Notes under the pieces: model-generated
Told to the model about the DNA's origin: nothing
The model's database searches: none
What the model saw: only the letters and a program-made list of their open reading frames with translations
Shown: in pieces, positions 43,938-52,862 of the stretch
Numbering within the stretch: position 1 is the stretch's first letter
Layout: every line of letters begins with the position of its first letter
Program-made: the position numbers and the translations under genes
Assembly: GCA_018433585.1 (NCBI GenBank)
Contig: JAHDQW010000005.1
Location: 49,059-113,058, forward strand
Length of the DNA stretch: 64,000 bases
Source of the DNA: Candidatus Praeruminimicrobium purgamenti
GTDB taxonomy: Bacteria > Elusimicrobiota > Endomicrobiia > Endomicrobiales > Endomicrobiaceae
Reading direction: 5' to 3'

Positions 43938-45035
43938 TTATGTCTCCTGAGAGATTTTGTTTATTTTATCAAGTTTATCATATATAGTACAGTCTTTCCC
44001 GAGTAAAACTGAAATATCGACGAAAGATTTTTCTGCAGGTCTGAAAATAATTTCTCCTGCATTCAAAATATTTTTTACCGCGAAAGCTTGTTTATAATTA
44101 TTTATAAGATCATAAATAACGCTGTATTCATGTATTCTGTAAGAAGTCCCCCATTCAAAAATATCAAAACCGTTTTCCCTTAATTTATCAACCGCCTTTA
44201 TTGCAAGCCTGGTTTTCAAAGAAGCATTAATTACTTCTATCTTTGTTTTTTCTTCTGCCGGCTGATCAGAAACAGGATTATCATCCTGACTTATAAAATT
44301 AATAATTTTTTCCAATCCTGCAGGATCTGCTTCAATTCTGTTTCTTTTGTTTACCGTCGGGATATCGGCAAAACGGACGGAACCGGCATCAAAATTTCTT
44401 GCAGAAGAATATATGAACAGCGCATCTGCAAGTTTTAAATTAGTAACCAAATAATTACCGGAATCCAAAAACCGAAGAAAATCAACCAATACATATCTGT
44501 TGCTGCTGCCGACTATATGCTTTATAACTTTTATTATATAAACTAAAGACGTTAAATAATCATTATTTTCGGTAAATTCTTTAAAATATTCTTTACCCAA
44601 TTGTTTTTCTATATTCGGTTCGTTAAAAATTTTTATAAAAGACTGCAGCGCCTTTGTGTCCGAAAAGACATAATATCCTATATTGATTTTATTGCCTAGC
44701 AGAGATTCCATTTCTTTTTTAATAAAATCAACTCGTTCTTCTTCTTTTCTCTCAAAGAACATCTCATTAATCGTTTTAGACTTCAGTTTCTTTTGTAAAA
44801 TAGTTATATTGTCATCAATAAAAAGTATTTTTAAATTTTTATTTTTACGGCAGTACTGAAACAAGATCAGCCTTAAATAGTTTTTATTGCCAATACCGCC
44901 GGAATTATTAAGAGTCAGTAATAGATTTACCTTATCCGAGTTTTTGATATCTTTTGACAAACTTGAAAAATCATTTAAACTTTGCGAAACAACTATAAGC
45001 ACCAGAAAGATAAACAACAATATTTTTTTAAACAT
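43938..45035 (-). CDS. LytR_C-domain protein with a degenerate LCP-like region
   Basis: 365 aa with an N-terminal membrane anchor or signal (IFLVLIVVSQ, about 7-18). The C-terminal half has a LytR_C domain (about 265-355: IEVINASLKTRLAIKAVDKL ... AVKNIL). The first half is where an LCP phosphotransferase would lie, but the conserved D-x-R / PRDT motifs are not visible (only FIDDN), so catalysis is unlikely. A LytR-like gene between yqeK and rsfS is a common neighbour set, which supports the assignment. Probably a structural remnant or cell-wall-linked protein. Confidence 0.72.
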   Translation of the reverse strand: MFKKILLFIFLVLIVVSQSLNDFSSLSKDIKNSDKVNLLLTLNNSGGIGNKNYLRLILFQYCRKNKNLKILFIDDNITILQKKLKSKTINEMFFERKEEERVDFIKKEMESLLGNKINIGYYVFSDTKALQSFIKIFNEPNIEKQLGKEYFKEFTENNDYLTSLVYIIKVIKHIVGSSNRYVLVDFLRFLDSGNYLVTNLKLADALFIYSSARNFDAGSVRFADIPTVNKRNRIEADPAGLEKIINFISQDDNPVSDQPAEEKTKIEVINASLKTRLAIKAVDKLRENGFDIFEWGTSYRIHEYSVIYDLINNYKQAFAVKNILNAGEIIFRPAEKSFVDISVLLGKDCTIYDKLDKINKISQET

Positions 45036-45038
45036 ATT

Positions 45039-45617
45039 TTATTTATTGTAATAATTCCAAACATTAATGACATCGGGATGCAATATTTGAAATTTTGATA
45101 TTATATAATTTATTTTATTTTTAAGAACCAATAAAAACGATTTATCCAAATCGTCAAACAATTGGCTGCCGCTTACAATATTTTTATTGAATTTTCTGTC
45201 CGGAGACAAAGAATCTGCAACAAAAATAATTTTTTCACAAACCGACATACCTGTCCTGCCGACAGTATGATGCTTTATGGCGTTTAAAATATCGCCGTTT
45301 ATAATTTTAAATTGCTTTTCTGCGATATCAGCCCCTATATAAGAATGCAGGACTTGCGGAGCATGCCTGTATAAAAAATCAGCATATTTGATATATATTT
45401 TTCTTTGTGAAATATATTTTTTACTTTCCTCAAGAGACATATTTTTAGCACAATCGTGAAGTAATGCGGCAATTTGAACATTATAAGGGTCTGTATTATA
45501 ACGGTGCGCTAATTTTACGGCAAGCTTGCATACATTTATCGTGTGGTTATACCTTTCATAGGAAAGTTTTTTATAAATATAGTCAAAAATCTTATTGTCC
45601 AATTTATTACCAGTCAT
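45039..45617 (-). CDS. yqeK: HD-domain hydrolase YqeK (Ap4A hydrolase type)
   Basis: 192 aa. HD motif order seen: HTINVCKLAVKLAHRY, IAALLHDCAKNMS (His-Asp), and HTVGRTGMSVCEKIIFVADSLSP. YqeK proteins cleave diadenosine tetraphosphate to ADP. The usual partner is nadD directly upstream; here 4.2 kb of Bat-like genes separate them. It overlaps the giant gene upstream by 11 nt and precedes the LytR_C gene by 3 nt. Confidence 0.9.
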   Translation of the reverse strand: MTGNKLDNKIFDYIYKKLSYERYNHTINVCKLAVKLAHRYNTDPYNVQIAALLHDCAKNMSLEESKKYISQRKIYIKYADFLYRHAPQVLHSYIGADIAEKQFKIINGDILNAIKHHTVGRTGMSVCEKIIFVADSLSPDRKFNKNIVSGSQLFDDLDKSFLLVLKNKINYIISKFQILHPDVINVWNYYNK

Positions 45618-48600
45618 TTTTTACCTGTTCTTTGATATTGACTTTTTTGGAAGTAACTTTCTCGGAATTCGAATAAGAAGACAATATCCTGTTAACATCC
45701 GTCGTCCTTAAGCTGCTTTTATTTTCAGCAGAATTTTCTGAATCGGAATCCTGCAAATTTTCTTTATTTTTTTTATCCTTGCTTATGTTTATATTCGACG
45801 ATATCAAATCAGCGGATTGGATTACTGAAGATACGTTATTTTCATGAGTCGATTCTTTTTTTAAAACAAGTATTTTATTATCAATCTCTTTTGAACCTGC
45901 TGCTAACGCTTTTTGCTCTTTCCTTATTTCTTTAAGCTCTGATTTGATTTTTTTTATGTCCACTGAAACGTCAGAATCTTTATTTTTGATAAAATCTTCA
46001 AGCATATTTATTTTTTCATTTACGATATGTATTTTTCGTTCCAGATTTGCCTTTTCTTCCTTATACATTTTTTCTTTTTCTTTCTTTTGTTTTTCTTTTG
46101 CAGTTTCAATGCTTTCTTTTAAATACTTTGCAAACGTTATATTTTCTTTTGATATATCTGAAATTTTTTCAAGTTCTAAAACCTTATACTGCATTTCCTT
46201 TGTTATTGCAAACTGTAATTCCTGTTTTAAAGCAGAGATATTTTTATTGTCAGCGTTCATTTCTATCTGTTTTGATAACTGCGTAATGTATTCCAACTCG
46301 AGTATCGCATTTATGATTTTCATTCTGTATATTAATTTATTAAATTCTCGCAGCTGGTCAATTGACGATTTATATATCTGCAGTATTGCGTTCCTGGTAA
46401 CATCAATTCCCTTACTGCCTTCAAAATCTGCAAAATTATTTATATTTGTTTTTTCTTCAACGTTATACTGCGTTTTATATAAGGACTGCATCATACTTCT
46501 TGTTAAATTTTTCTTTGTATTGTCATTTTCGACAGTAAGATAATATTTAACCAGCGAAAGCTGTTTTTCGACTAAATCTTTTTCAAGCATATCAAGCTCA
46601 TGCTGTTCCGTTTCAGAAAGTTGCCCGGTCAAATACTGCAATTCTTTTATTTGTTTTGTTATTTCTCTTTCTCTAAACAGTAAGGAATCAAGCTGTTCTT
46701 TTTGGTACAAAGACTTCGCCATAAGAGTTTGTCCTTTCAAATTTTGAGAATTATTTTGTCCAAAGAACGTATTATTCATATATTCTTTTTCTTTTTCAAA
46801 TTTTAACATTTCAGACTCAAGCTCCATCTTTTCTCTTAAAAAATTTTCTTTTATATTTTCCTGTTCAAATTCGTTTATTTTAACTATTTCCTGCAATACC
46901 AATTTTATTTTAGAAACATTTTTCTTCATAAGATCCGATTTTGCATCTGCATTTTCAATAAAATTTTTCATAAAATCTTTTATATTTCCCAACAAAACCA
47001 ATTCTATTTGCTTAAGCTTAATTTGCTTAACCGTTTTCTCTTTTTCCAGGGCATCGTTTGATTCTTTGAAATTTACATACATATGTTTATTTTCTTTAAG
47101 ATAAACCATCCGTTCATACAATTCCTGCATTTCTTTCGTAACAACACTCATTTCATTCTTTTTTATTTTTGCATATTCTTCTTTTTCTTTAAAAGAAATA
47201 AGCTGATTGTTAAAATAGTTTTTGTTTTCGTCTAAACTCTTTTTATTAAACTGGAAATTATAGAAATAAAATCTGTTCATGAATATTTTGAAGATTATCC
47301 CGATCTTGTTTTTGCTGTTTATCTGTATTTCCTTGCAGGTTTGTTTCTGCTGTTTTAAAGTCATTATATGCTGCGAGGCGTCCGGAAAAATATTTTTTAT
47401 ACTGTTTAAAATATCTTTCTTTTCGGCAAATTTTTCGGATATTTTTGATTTGACAAGAGTTTTAAAAGACTCCGCATTGTTTAAATTATCAATACTTTGG
47501 TCAATCAGCGCAGCATATATCATATACAGAGAATCTATTCTTTCTTTATACCATAAGATTTTTTTCTGCCATAATATATAATCCGTATTTTGAGACGATT
47601 TTAAATCAAATTTTTCTATAAAACTTTCCGCTTTTTCCCCTTCTCCCAAGAAATCAGAGAATTCATTTTCCAATGTTAAAATTTGTTTATAAACTTTATT
47701 TATATTGTCATAATTTGAAAATTGTTCTTTTATGTACATATCACCTGCAACAGAGGACAATTCTATAAATTTAAGCTTTAAATCTTTTTGTTCGCCGGCA
47801 TTCATATCAGGCAGAGAATTATTTATCAAATTTATCAAATCATTTATGCTAAGCAGTATTTTGCCGCTGCTGTCAATAAAACTGTTGTACTCAAGCTGAT
47901 TGATTTTATATATTGAGCTTCTTAAGCAAAGACTGTTTTCTTCAGTATCTTCCTGGTTTTTCTGCCTGTTTTTAAATATTGAGCTGTATAACGCCGCAAA
48001 TTGTTCGCTGTTATCCTGGTATTTATCGGCAAAAGATCCTAATATATCTTGTAATTTCTGTTTTTGCTCATTTTGTTTTTCAACATTAAAAGCCTCTTTA
48101 ACAATGATGTCTTTACAGTTTTCAAACATATCTTTATTCTTTTTCAAATTAGAAAATTCCTGTCTTATATAACTGATTTTTCTGTCTGTTTCTTTAAAAA
48201 CGCCGGTAGCTCCCGACATATATTTCCCGCTTACCGGATTATTGGCGTCAAAAAAAGCTCTCGAATCCTGAAGCTTTTTATATTCTGTTTTTGATATTTC
48301 CAAAAGATATTTATTTTTAAACAGCACATCTTTGAAAATCTTTGCATACTCATTTCTGTATTCGTTATATTTTTCTGAAATATATTCATTTACTTTATAC
48401 TCGAAATCCTCTATGTTTTTAACTGCCGCCAGCTGTTCGTCTATTTTTTTTCTAGGAAGCAGTAAAATTTCATTGTTATATATTATAGGTCTGTTCATAT
48501 ACTCAATCATTTCTATATTAAACTTAATGTCTGAATCTGCAGAATTCAAAAGCAAAGCCATATAATAATTTTCCAAAGCCTCTTCGTAATTTTCATACAT

Positions 48601-48921
48601 AAAAGCAATATTGCCTATATTAAAATATATTTCTGATTTTAAAGAATTTGGAATTTCTGTATTTTGAAGCAATTCCATATAAATTTTTTTCGCTTCTTCA
48701 TGGTTATTTATTTTGAAATTTGCATTTGCAAGATTATACTTTATGATGTTTTTCTGACCTTTATACCTGATGGCATTTTTAAATTTCTTTATCGCCGGCA
48801 TGATTTTCCCGTTTTCGAAATCAACGACGGCCCAATTATTGTTAATTTGTATTATATTCTTCTGAACAAACAAGAGTAAAAACAAAAAAAATGCCGCTAA
48901 TACTATTATGTTTTTTTTCAT
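45607..48921 (-). CDS. Giant TPR/coiled-coil protein (BatC-like paralog 2)
   Basis: 1104 aa. N-terminal uncleaved membrane helix (about 5-21) with basic residues on the inside, then TPR-like repeats (about 30-145: NNWAVVDFENGKIMPAIKKF, SLKSEIYFNIGNIAFMYENY), then about 900 residues rich in Glu, Lys, Gln and Leu with strong heptad-like helical character. A ~30-residue end segment reads VNRILSSYSNSEK and closes with NDW. The TPR part aligns with 52863-57386 and with batC at 7063-7752, so I read it as an enlarged BatC. Membrane orientation places the rod outside the cytoplasm. Function unknown. Confidence 0.78.
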   Translation of the reverse strand: MKKNIIVLAAFFLFLLLFVQKNIIQINNNWAVVDFENGKIMPAIKKFKNAIRYKGQKNIIKYNLANANFKINNHEEAKKIYMELLQNTEIPNSLKSEIYFNIGNIAFMYENYEEALENYYMALLLNSADSDIKFNIEMIEYMNRPIIYNNEILLLPRKKIDEQLAAVKNIEDFEYKVNEYISEKYNEYRNEYAKIFKDVLFKNKYLLEISKTEYKKLQDSRAFFDANNPVSGKYMSGATGVFKETDRKISYIRQEFSNLKKNKDMFENCKDIIVKEAFNVEKQNEQKQKLQDILGSFADKYQDNSEQFAALYSSIFKNRQKNQEDTEENSLCLRSSIYKINQLEYNSFIDSSGKILLSINDLINLINNSLPDMNAGEQKDLKLKFIELSSVAGDMYIKEQFSNYDNINKVYKQILTLENEFSDFLGEGEKAESFIEKFDLKSSQNTDYILWQKKILWYKERIDSLYMIYAALIDQSIDNLNNAESFKTLVKSKISEKFAEKKDILNSIKNIFPDASQHIMTLKQQKQTCKEIQINSKNKIGIIFKIFMNRFYFYNFQFNKKSLDENKNYFNNQLISFKEKEEYAKIKKNEMSVVTKEMQELYERMVYLKENKHMYVNFKESNDALEKEKTVKQIKLKQIELVLLGNIKDFMKNFIENADAKSDLMKKNVSKIKLVLQEIVKINEFEQENIKENFLREKMELESEMLKFEKEKEYMNNTFFGQNNSQNLKGQTLMAKSLYQKEQLDSLLFREREITKQIKELQYLTGQLSETEQHELDMLEKDLVEKQLSLVKYYLTVENDNTKKNLTRSMMQSLYKTQYNVEEKTNINNFADFEGSKGIDVTRNAILQIYKSSIDQLREFNKLIYRMKIINAILELEYITQLSKQIEMNADNKNISALKQELQFAITKEMQYKVLELEKISDISKENITFAKYLKESIETAKEKQKKEKEKMYKEEKANLERKIHIVNEKINMLEDFIKNKDSDVSVDIKKIKSELKEIRKEQKALAAGSKEIDNKILVLKKESTHENNVSSVIQSADLISSNINISKDKKNKENLQDSDSENSAENKSSLRTTDVNRILSSYSNSEKVTSKKVNIKEQVKNDW

Positions 48922-49838
48922 ATTCCCAAGCTCAGTGACTTTTTATTTTGTACTGAATTTTTTATAATCGTATTAAGATTTGCCAAATCAACATTTATAT
49001 TTTCTTCCGTCAAAGTTAATCCTGAATTTTTTATTGCGGAACATTTTACAAGCAATGCCGAAAGACATTTTATAATGCCTGACGATAATTCAATTTTTGA
49101 CAGTTCAGTCACAACGGCATCTGAAGTCATCTTGCTTGCATTAAGATTATATTCAATTTTAATAAAATTTTTAATTATTTCCGATACGGCATCGTATCTT
49201 GCATTGATATCTAAATTTTCGTCATTAAGCATTACAGATTCGAGTTTTGAAAGCATTTTGCTTTTTAATTTGTCTTTGCTGTAAGATGATGTATAAATAT
49301 GTTTTTTTCTAAAATACATCGCAATGATAAAAATTAAATAACACCCAAAAAATAAAGCGATATAATAATATACTGACTGTATACGTATGGTTTTAACAGG
49401 TTTTATCCCTTTAATATGTTTTTCGTCGACATCTCCGTTTAAAGTATCTTTTACTGACACTAAAACGGAATCCGTACTGAAAGCCTGCTGTTTTTTTTGT
49501 TCATCAAGATAAAAGAATTTAACTGACGGCAACTCTTTTTGCATAGGATTAAATGTCGTAGCCACAATATTTACTGTATAAATTCCGCTGTTTGTTTTAT
49601 CCCTGCTTAACGTTATATTTTTAACGTACCAATTTTCAATACAATCATACTCCGGTTTTAAAAGTTCGTAATTTTTAGGCAGTTCAAATTTAAATTCAAT
49701 ATTTATATTATCGCCTATTGAAAAGTCTTTTTTATCAATGCTTATTAAGGCCTTAATTTCGGCTGATGCAACAGCCGAAAAAAACGTTAGAAAAACAAAA
49801 ACCGCAAATAATAAAGACTTATTTTTTATATAATTCAT
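48918..49838 (-). CDS. BatD/DUF4381-like membrane protein (second copy of bat2)
   Basis: 306 aa: signal peptide (about 1-25, ending ASA), a beta-rich periplasmic domain (FSIGDNINIEFKFELPKNYELLKP), one membrane helix (YYIALFFGCYLIFIIAMYF) and a cytoplasmic helical end (INARYDAVSEIIKNFI). Same plan as 9745-10623 and 59392-60333. It lies after nadD, overlapping its end by 20 nt, and before the 1104-aa protein (4-nt overlap). So this gene and the giant form a pair that has been inserted between nadD and yqeK. Confidence 0.72.
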   Translation of the reverse strand: MNYIKNKSLLFAVFVFLTFFSAVASAEIKALISIDKKDFSIGDNINIEFKFELPKNYELLKPEYDCIENWYVKNITLSRDKTNSGIYTVNIVATTFNPMQKELPSVKFFYLDEQKKQQAFSTDSVLVSVKDTLNGDVDEKHIKGIKPVKTIRIQSVYYYIALFFGCYLIFIIAMYFRKKHIYTSSYSKDKLKSKMLSKLESVMLNDENLDINARYDAVSEIIKNFIKIEYNLNASKMTSDAVVTELSKIELSSGIIKCLSALLVKCSAIKNSGLTLTEENINVDLANLNTIIKNSVQNKKSLSLGI

Positions 49839-50397
49839 TTTTTCTTATGTAATCCAAAACATTTTCAGGTAATTTTTCTTTTACGTCAAGATTTTTCATC
49901 AGCATGTTCCTTATTGAAGTAGATGAAATATTATGAGCTGTAAATTTTGAAATATCCGCATACTTATAAAAAAAACTTTTCTTTTCAGGATCGTTACCGG
50001 GACGTTTTATAACAATAAAGCCGTAAGTGCATGCTATATATTCCGCTCTTTTCCATGTATTTAACTGGTTAAAAGAATCTGACCCTATTATCATTTTTAT
50101 CCTGTCCCCGGTATACTTTTTACTTAAAAAATCCAATGTTTCATAAGAATACACAACACGCTTACAGTCTATTTCAAACGTTTCAACGATAAATTTTTTA
50201 CTATTGCTGACGGCTAAACGCAGCATATCATATCTATGTTGATCAGATACCTCAAGCTTATTTTTATGCGGAGGCACATATGCCGGCACAAAAATAATAA
50301 AATCCAAATTAAATTCCGCAAGAGCTTGTCCGGCAATTTCCAAATGAGCGCAATGAACAGGATCAAAAGATCCGCCTAAAACTCCTATATTAGCCAT
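49819..50397 (-). CDS. nadD: Nicotinate-nucleotide adenylyltransferase
   Basis: Makes deamido-NAD from nicotinate mononucleotide and ATP. 192 aa with GGSFDPVHCAHLEIA (nucleotidyltransferase HxGH-like region), FVPAYVPPHK and the SSTSIRNML signature. It starts with a one-base overlap with the batE-like stop (TAATG). It is embedded in bat2, which is unusual; ordinarily it stands next to yqeK and rsfS. All motifs intact, so it should be functional. Confidence 0.95.
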   Translation of the reverse strand: MANIGVLGGSFDPVHCAHLEIAGQALAEFNLDFIIFVPAYVPPHKNKLEVSDQHRYDMLRLAVSNSKKFIVETFEIDCKRVVYSYETLDFLSKKYTGDRIKMIIGSDSFNQLNTWKRAEYIACTYGFIVIKRPGNDPEKKSFFYKYADISKFTAHNISSTSIRNMLMKNLDVKEKLPENVLDYIRKNELYKK

Positions 50398-51131
50398 TAT
50401 ATCTTCTCTATATAATTTTTATCAATCCATCCGCTGAATCCGTCGACAGAAAGTTTAATATTAACCCATCTGCCGAGTTCTGACAATATTATCACTTTTC
50501 TTCCGGCAGAAACTGCAAATGCGCCGTCTTCGCTTTTTATAGGCTTGTTTCTAACCTGAGTATCAGACAAAACAACGGCTTCGCAGAGAATAATTTCATT
50601 GTAAACCTTTAAATACAAAAGGCTTGCATTCAAAGAAAAAATAAGAAAACATACGGTCGATATCTTTAAAAAAAGTTTTTTTTGTTTTAAAAAATACAAT
50701 CCGCCGCTTACGCATAAAAAAGCCGTTATTATAAAAAATGCTATTATCAATTCATTTAACGAAAATAATAATTCTATTATATTAACAATGTATTCTGCGG
50801 TGTTTTTTTCAGGTTCGCCTGAAAGTTTCGCAATAAAATTTCTGTTATAACGTATATCTCCGTCTCTAGGAGCCAGTCTTAAAGCCTTTTCTATATTCAA
50901 AGAAGCACGGCCTATATCATTACTCTTATAATATGCGTTTGACAAATTATAATAAACATACGGATTACTAAATCCGTTTAAAATAATGATTTCATATTCT
51001 TTTATGCTGTTTTCATAATTACCGCTTTTGTATGAGTCCAAAGCAGAAGAAAGCCTGCCGTTTTCCGTAATATCGGCGTAAACAGGAATTAAACCGAATA
51101 ACAATAAAAAAACTATTAGAACTTTTTTCAT
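50397..51131 (-). CDS. batE: BatE-like TPR and SH3 protein
   Basis: 244 aa: signal peptide (about 1-19), two TPR units (about 25-95: YKSGNYENSIKEYEIII, PYVYYNLSNAYYKSNDIGRA), two membrane helices (about 116-165) and a C-terminal SH3-like domain (VVLSDTQVRNKP ... GWIDKNYIEKI). BatE of Bat operons has just this TPR-TM-SH3 arrangement. bat1 has no such gene. The SH3 domain may touch the cell wall. Overlaps batD by 4 nt. Confidence 0.8.
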   Translation of the reverse strand: MKKVLIVFLLLFGLIPVYADITENGRLSSALDSYKSGNYENSIKEYEIIILNGFSNPYVYYNLSNAYYKSNDIGRASLNIEKALRLAPRDGDIRYNRNFIAKLSGEPEKNTAEYIVNIIELLFSLNELIIAFFIITAFLCVSGGLYFLKQKKLFLKISTVCFLIFSLNASLLYLKVYNEIILCEAVVLSDTQVRNKPIKSEDGAFAVSAGRKVIILSELGRWVNIKLSVDGFSGWIDKNYIEKI

Positions 51132-52861
51132 AATATTTTACCCAATTCTTCTATAATGCGCTTAATTTCTTTATAAGTATTTTCTATCTGATTTTCTGTT
51201 GTCTTTACAGAGCTGAACTGAAACAATTCGCAGTCTTTTAAAATTTTACTTATATTATCTATTGTCTCTGCCGGTATATTTATTTTTAACAGATGCGCTT
51301 TGATTTCGTCTTTTGTCATAATTACATAATCATAATTCATATGAGACTGCAAAAATGTTCTCAAAGCCATATTTACATTAAAATAAAATTTTTCCTGATT
51401 TTGTTCTCGCATAAATTTATGAGCTTCATGCAAGTATTTTAATGTCTTTTTATGGACTGATATTCTTCTGAGTTTTTCAGGGTCTCTGTTGATATATAAA
51501 AACACTATCCTGTAAACGCCGGAATAAATCAAAAACAAAATAAACGGAATCAAAGAAAATATCAAAATTTTGTTTTTATACAAACCGCTATAATAACGGC
51601 TTAAATTTATATTCGTTTTAATTTGTCCGATATCTTTATTTTGCGAACTGTCAGATACATTTGCATCATTGCTTTGATTTTTTTCTGCCGTATTTTTATC
51701 ATATACCCCGGAAGATATATTAACTTTAATATTCTGTGTTTTTATATATACATACTCTTTTGAATCCGGATCAAAATAAGAGAACGATACTTCAGGAATT
51801 ATTTTCTCTCCCGCTATCAAAGGTATTATTACTGATTTAAATCTTTTAGAATGTTTAAAACCTCTGTTTTCCGTATAAACAGATGTCGCATATTTTTTCA
51901 TATCAGTAGGAAGTTTTATATCCGGTTCTGAAATAGCGTTGATATTTCCGTTACCTTCTATTTCAACAGTCAAATTTATAGGTTCATTAATAGCGACATA
52001 GCTTTTATCAACGGATGCGGCTATCGAATATTTTCCGACTGCGCCTGTAAAATTTTCAGGTTTTCCTATTTCCGGCAAAGGAAAAACTTTGATTGTCACA
52101 GGATTTGAATTTAAAGAGTATTTTATTTTTTGAGCATTGAGAATTTTATTGAATTCATTATTTTCTCCGCCGTTGTACTGTAAATACTCGACTTTGACGT
52201 TAGACGGATCTATAGTTAAATTCCCGTCTCTCATAGGATACAATTTTGTTATTACCTCAAAAACGAAAAAATTCTCTCCCTCTATAAGTCTGTACCCGCT
52301 CTTTACATTAGATTCACTTTTCCAAAAATCTTTAAACATAGGTAAAAAATAAGTAGGATTTGAAGCTAAATCAAATTTGGTTGAAAATTTTAGGGTATAA
52401 TATATCTGCTGGTTAACGTAAACTGAATTTATGTCGGTATACGCCTCTACAAAAATATTTTCGTTGCTCTTGTCGGCGCTGTACTGTTTTTTAGTCTGCA
52501 GGTATTTAACAACCTTTATATTGATCGGTTCGGAAGATATTTGTTTCCCTTTGTTTAAAACGTTTATCGCCGGAATTAAGAAGAATCCGGTGTTTTTAGG
52601 AGTTATTTGATACGTATATATGTTTTTACCGTCGCGATTATAATTTTTTTGCGGGAGGACTATAAAATCAGGAAGTTTCGGCAGTTCAAATTTATCCGCA
52701 TTATCGGAATCTTCCGCAATTTCGACCGTTAAAGTAAGCAGTTTCCCGAGCTCAACTTCTCTTTTGTTTAAATAAACGCTTAGAATATTATCCGCAAACA
52801 GCAGCGTCTGCATAAACATCAACAAAATAATTAACGGCAGCTTTTTTTTAAGTTCAAACAT
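51128..52861 (-). CDS. batD: BatD-like membrane protein (bat2 operon)
   Basis: 577 aa. Signal peptide (about 1-23), Ig-like strands (LTLTVEIAEDSDNADKFELPKLPDF), shared NPTYFLPMFKDFW motif, a membrane helix near 440-460 (IFSLIPFILFLIYSGVYRIVFLY) and a cytoplasmic helical tail (KTLKYLHEAHKFMREQNQEK). Same layout as 5280-7055 in bat1, but only modestly alike in sequence. Immediately follows the 1507-aa gene with no room for a promoter, so expression is coupled. Confidence 0.85.
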   Translation of the reverse strand: MFELKKKLPLIILLMFMQTLLFADNILSVYLNKREVELGKLLTLTVEIAEDSDNADKFELPKLPDFIVLPQKNYNRDGKNIYTYQITPKNTGFFLIPAINVLNKGKQISSEPINIKVVKYLQTKKQYSADKSNENIFVEAYTDINSVYVNQQIYYTLKFSTKFDLASNPTYFLPMFKDFWKSESNVKSGYRLIEGENFFVFEVITKLYPMRDGNLTIDPSNVKVEYLQYNGGENNEFNKILNAQKIKYSLNSNPVTIKVFPLPEIGKPENFTGAVGKYSIAASVDKSYVAINEPINLTVEIEGNGNINAISEPDIKLPTDMKKYATSVYTENRGFKHSKRFKSVIIPLIAGEKIIPEVSFSYFDPDSKEYVYIKTQNIKVNISSGVYDKNTAEKNQSNDANVSDSSQNKDIGQIKTNINLSRYYSGLYKNKILIFSLIPFILFLIYSGVYRIVFLYINRDPEKLRRISVHKKTLKYLHEAHKFMREQNQEKFYFNVNMALRTFLQSHMNYDYVIMTKDEIKAHLLKINIPAETIDNISKILKDCELFQFSSVKTTENQIENTYKEIKRIIEELGKIL

Positions 52862-52862
52862 T

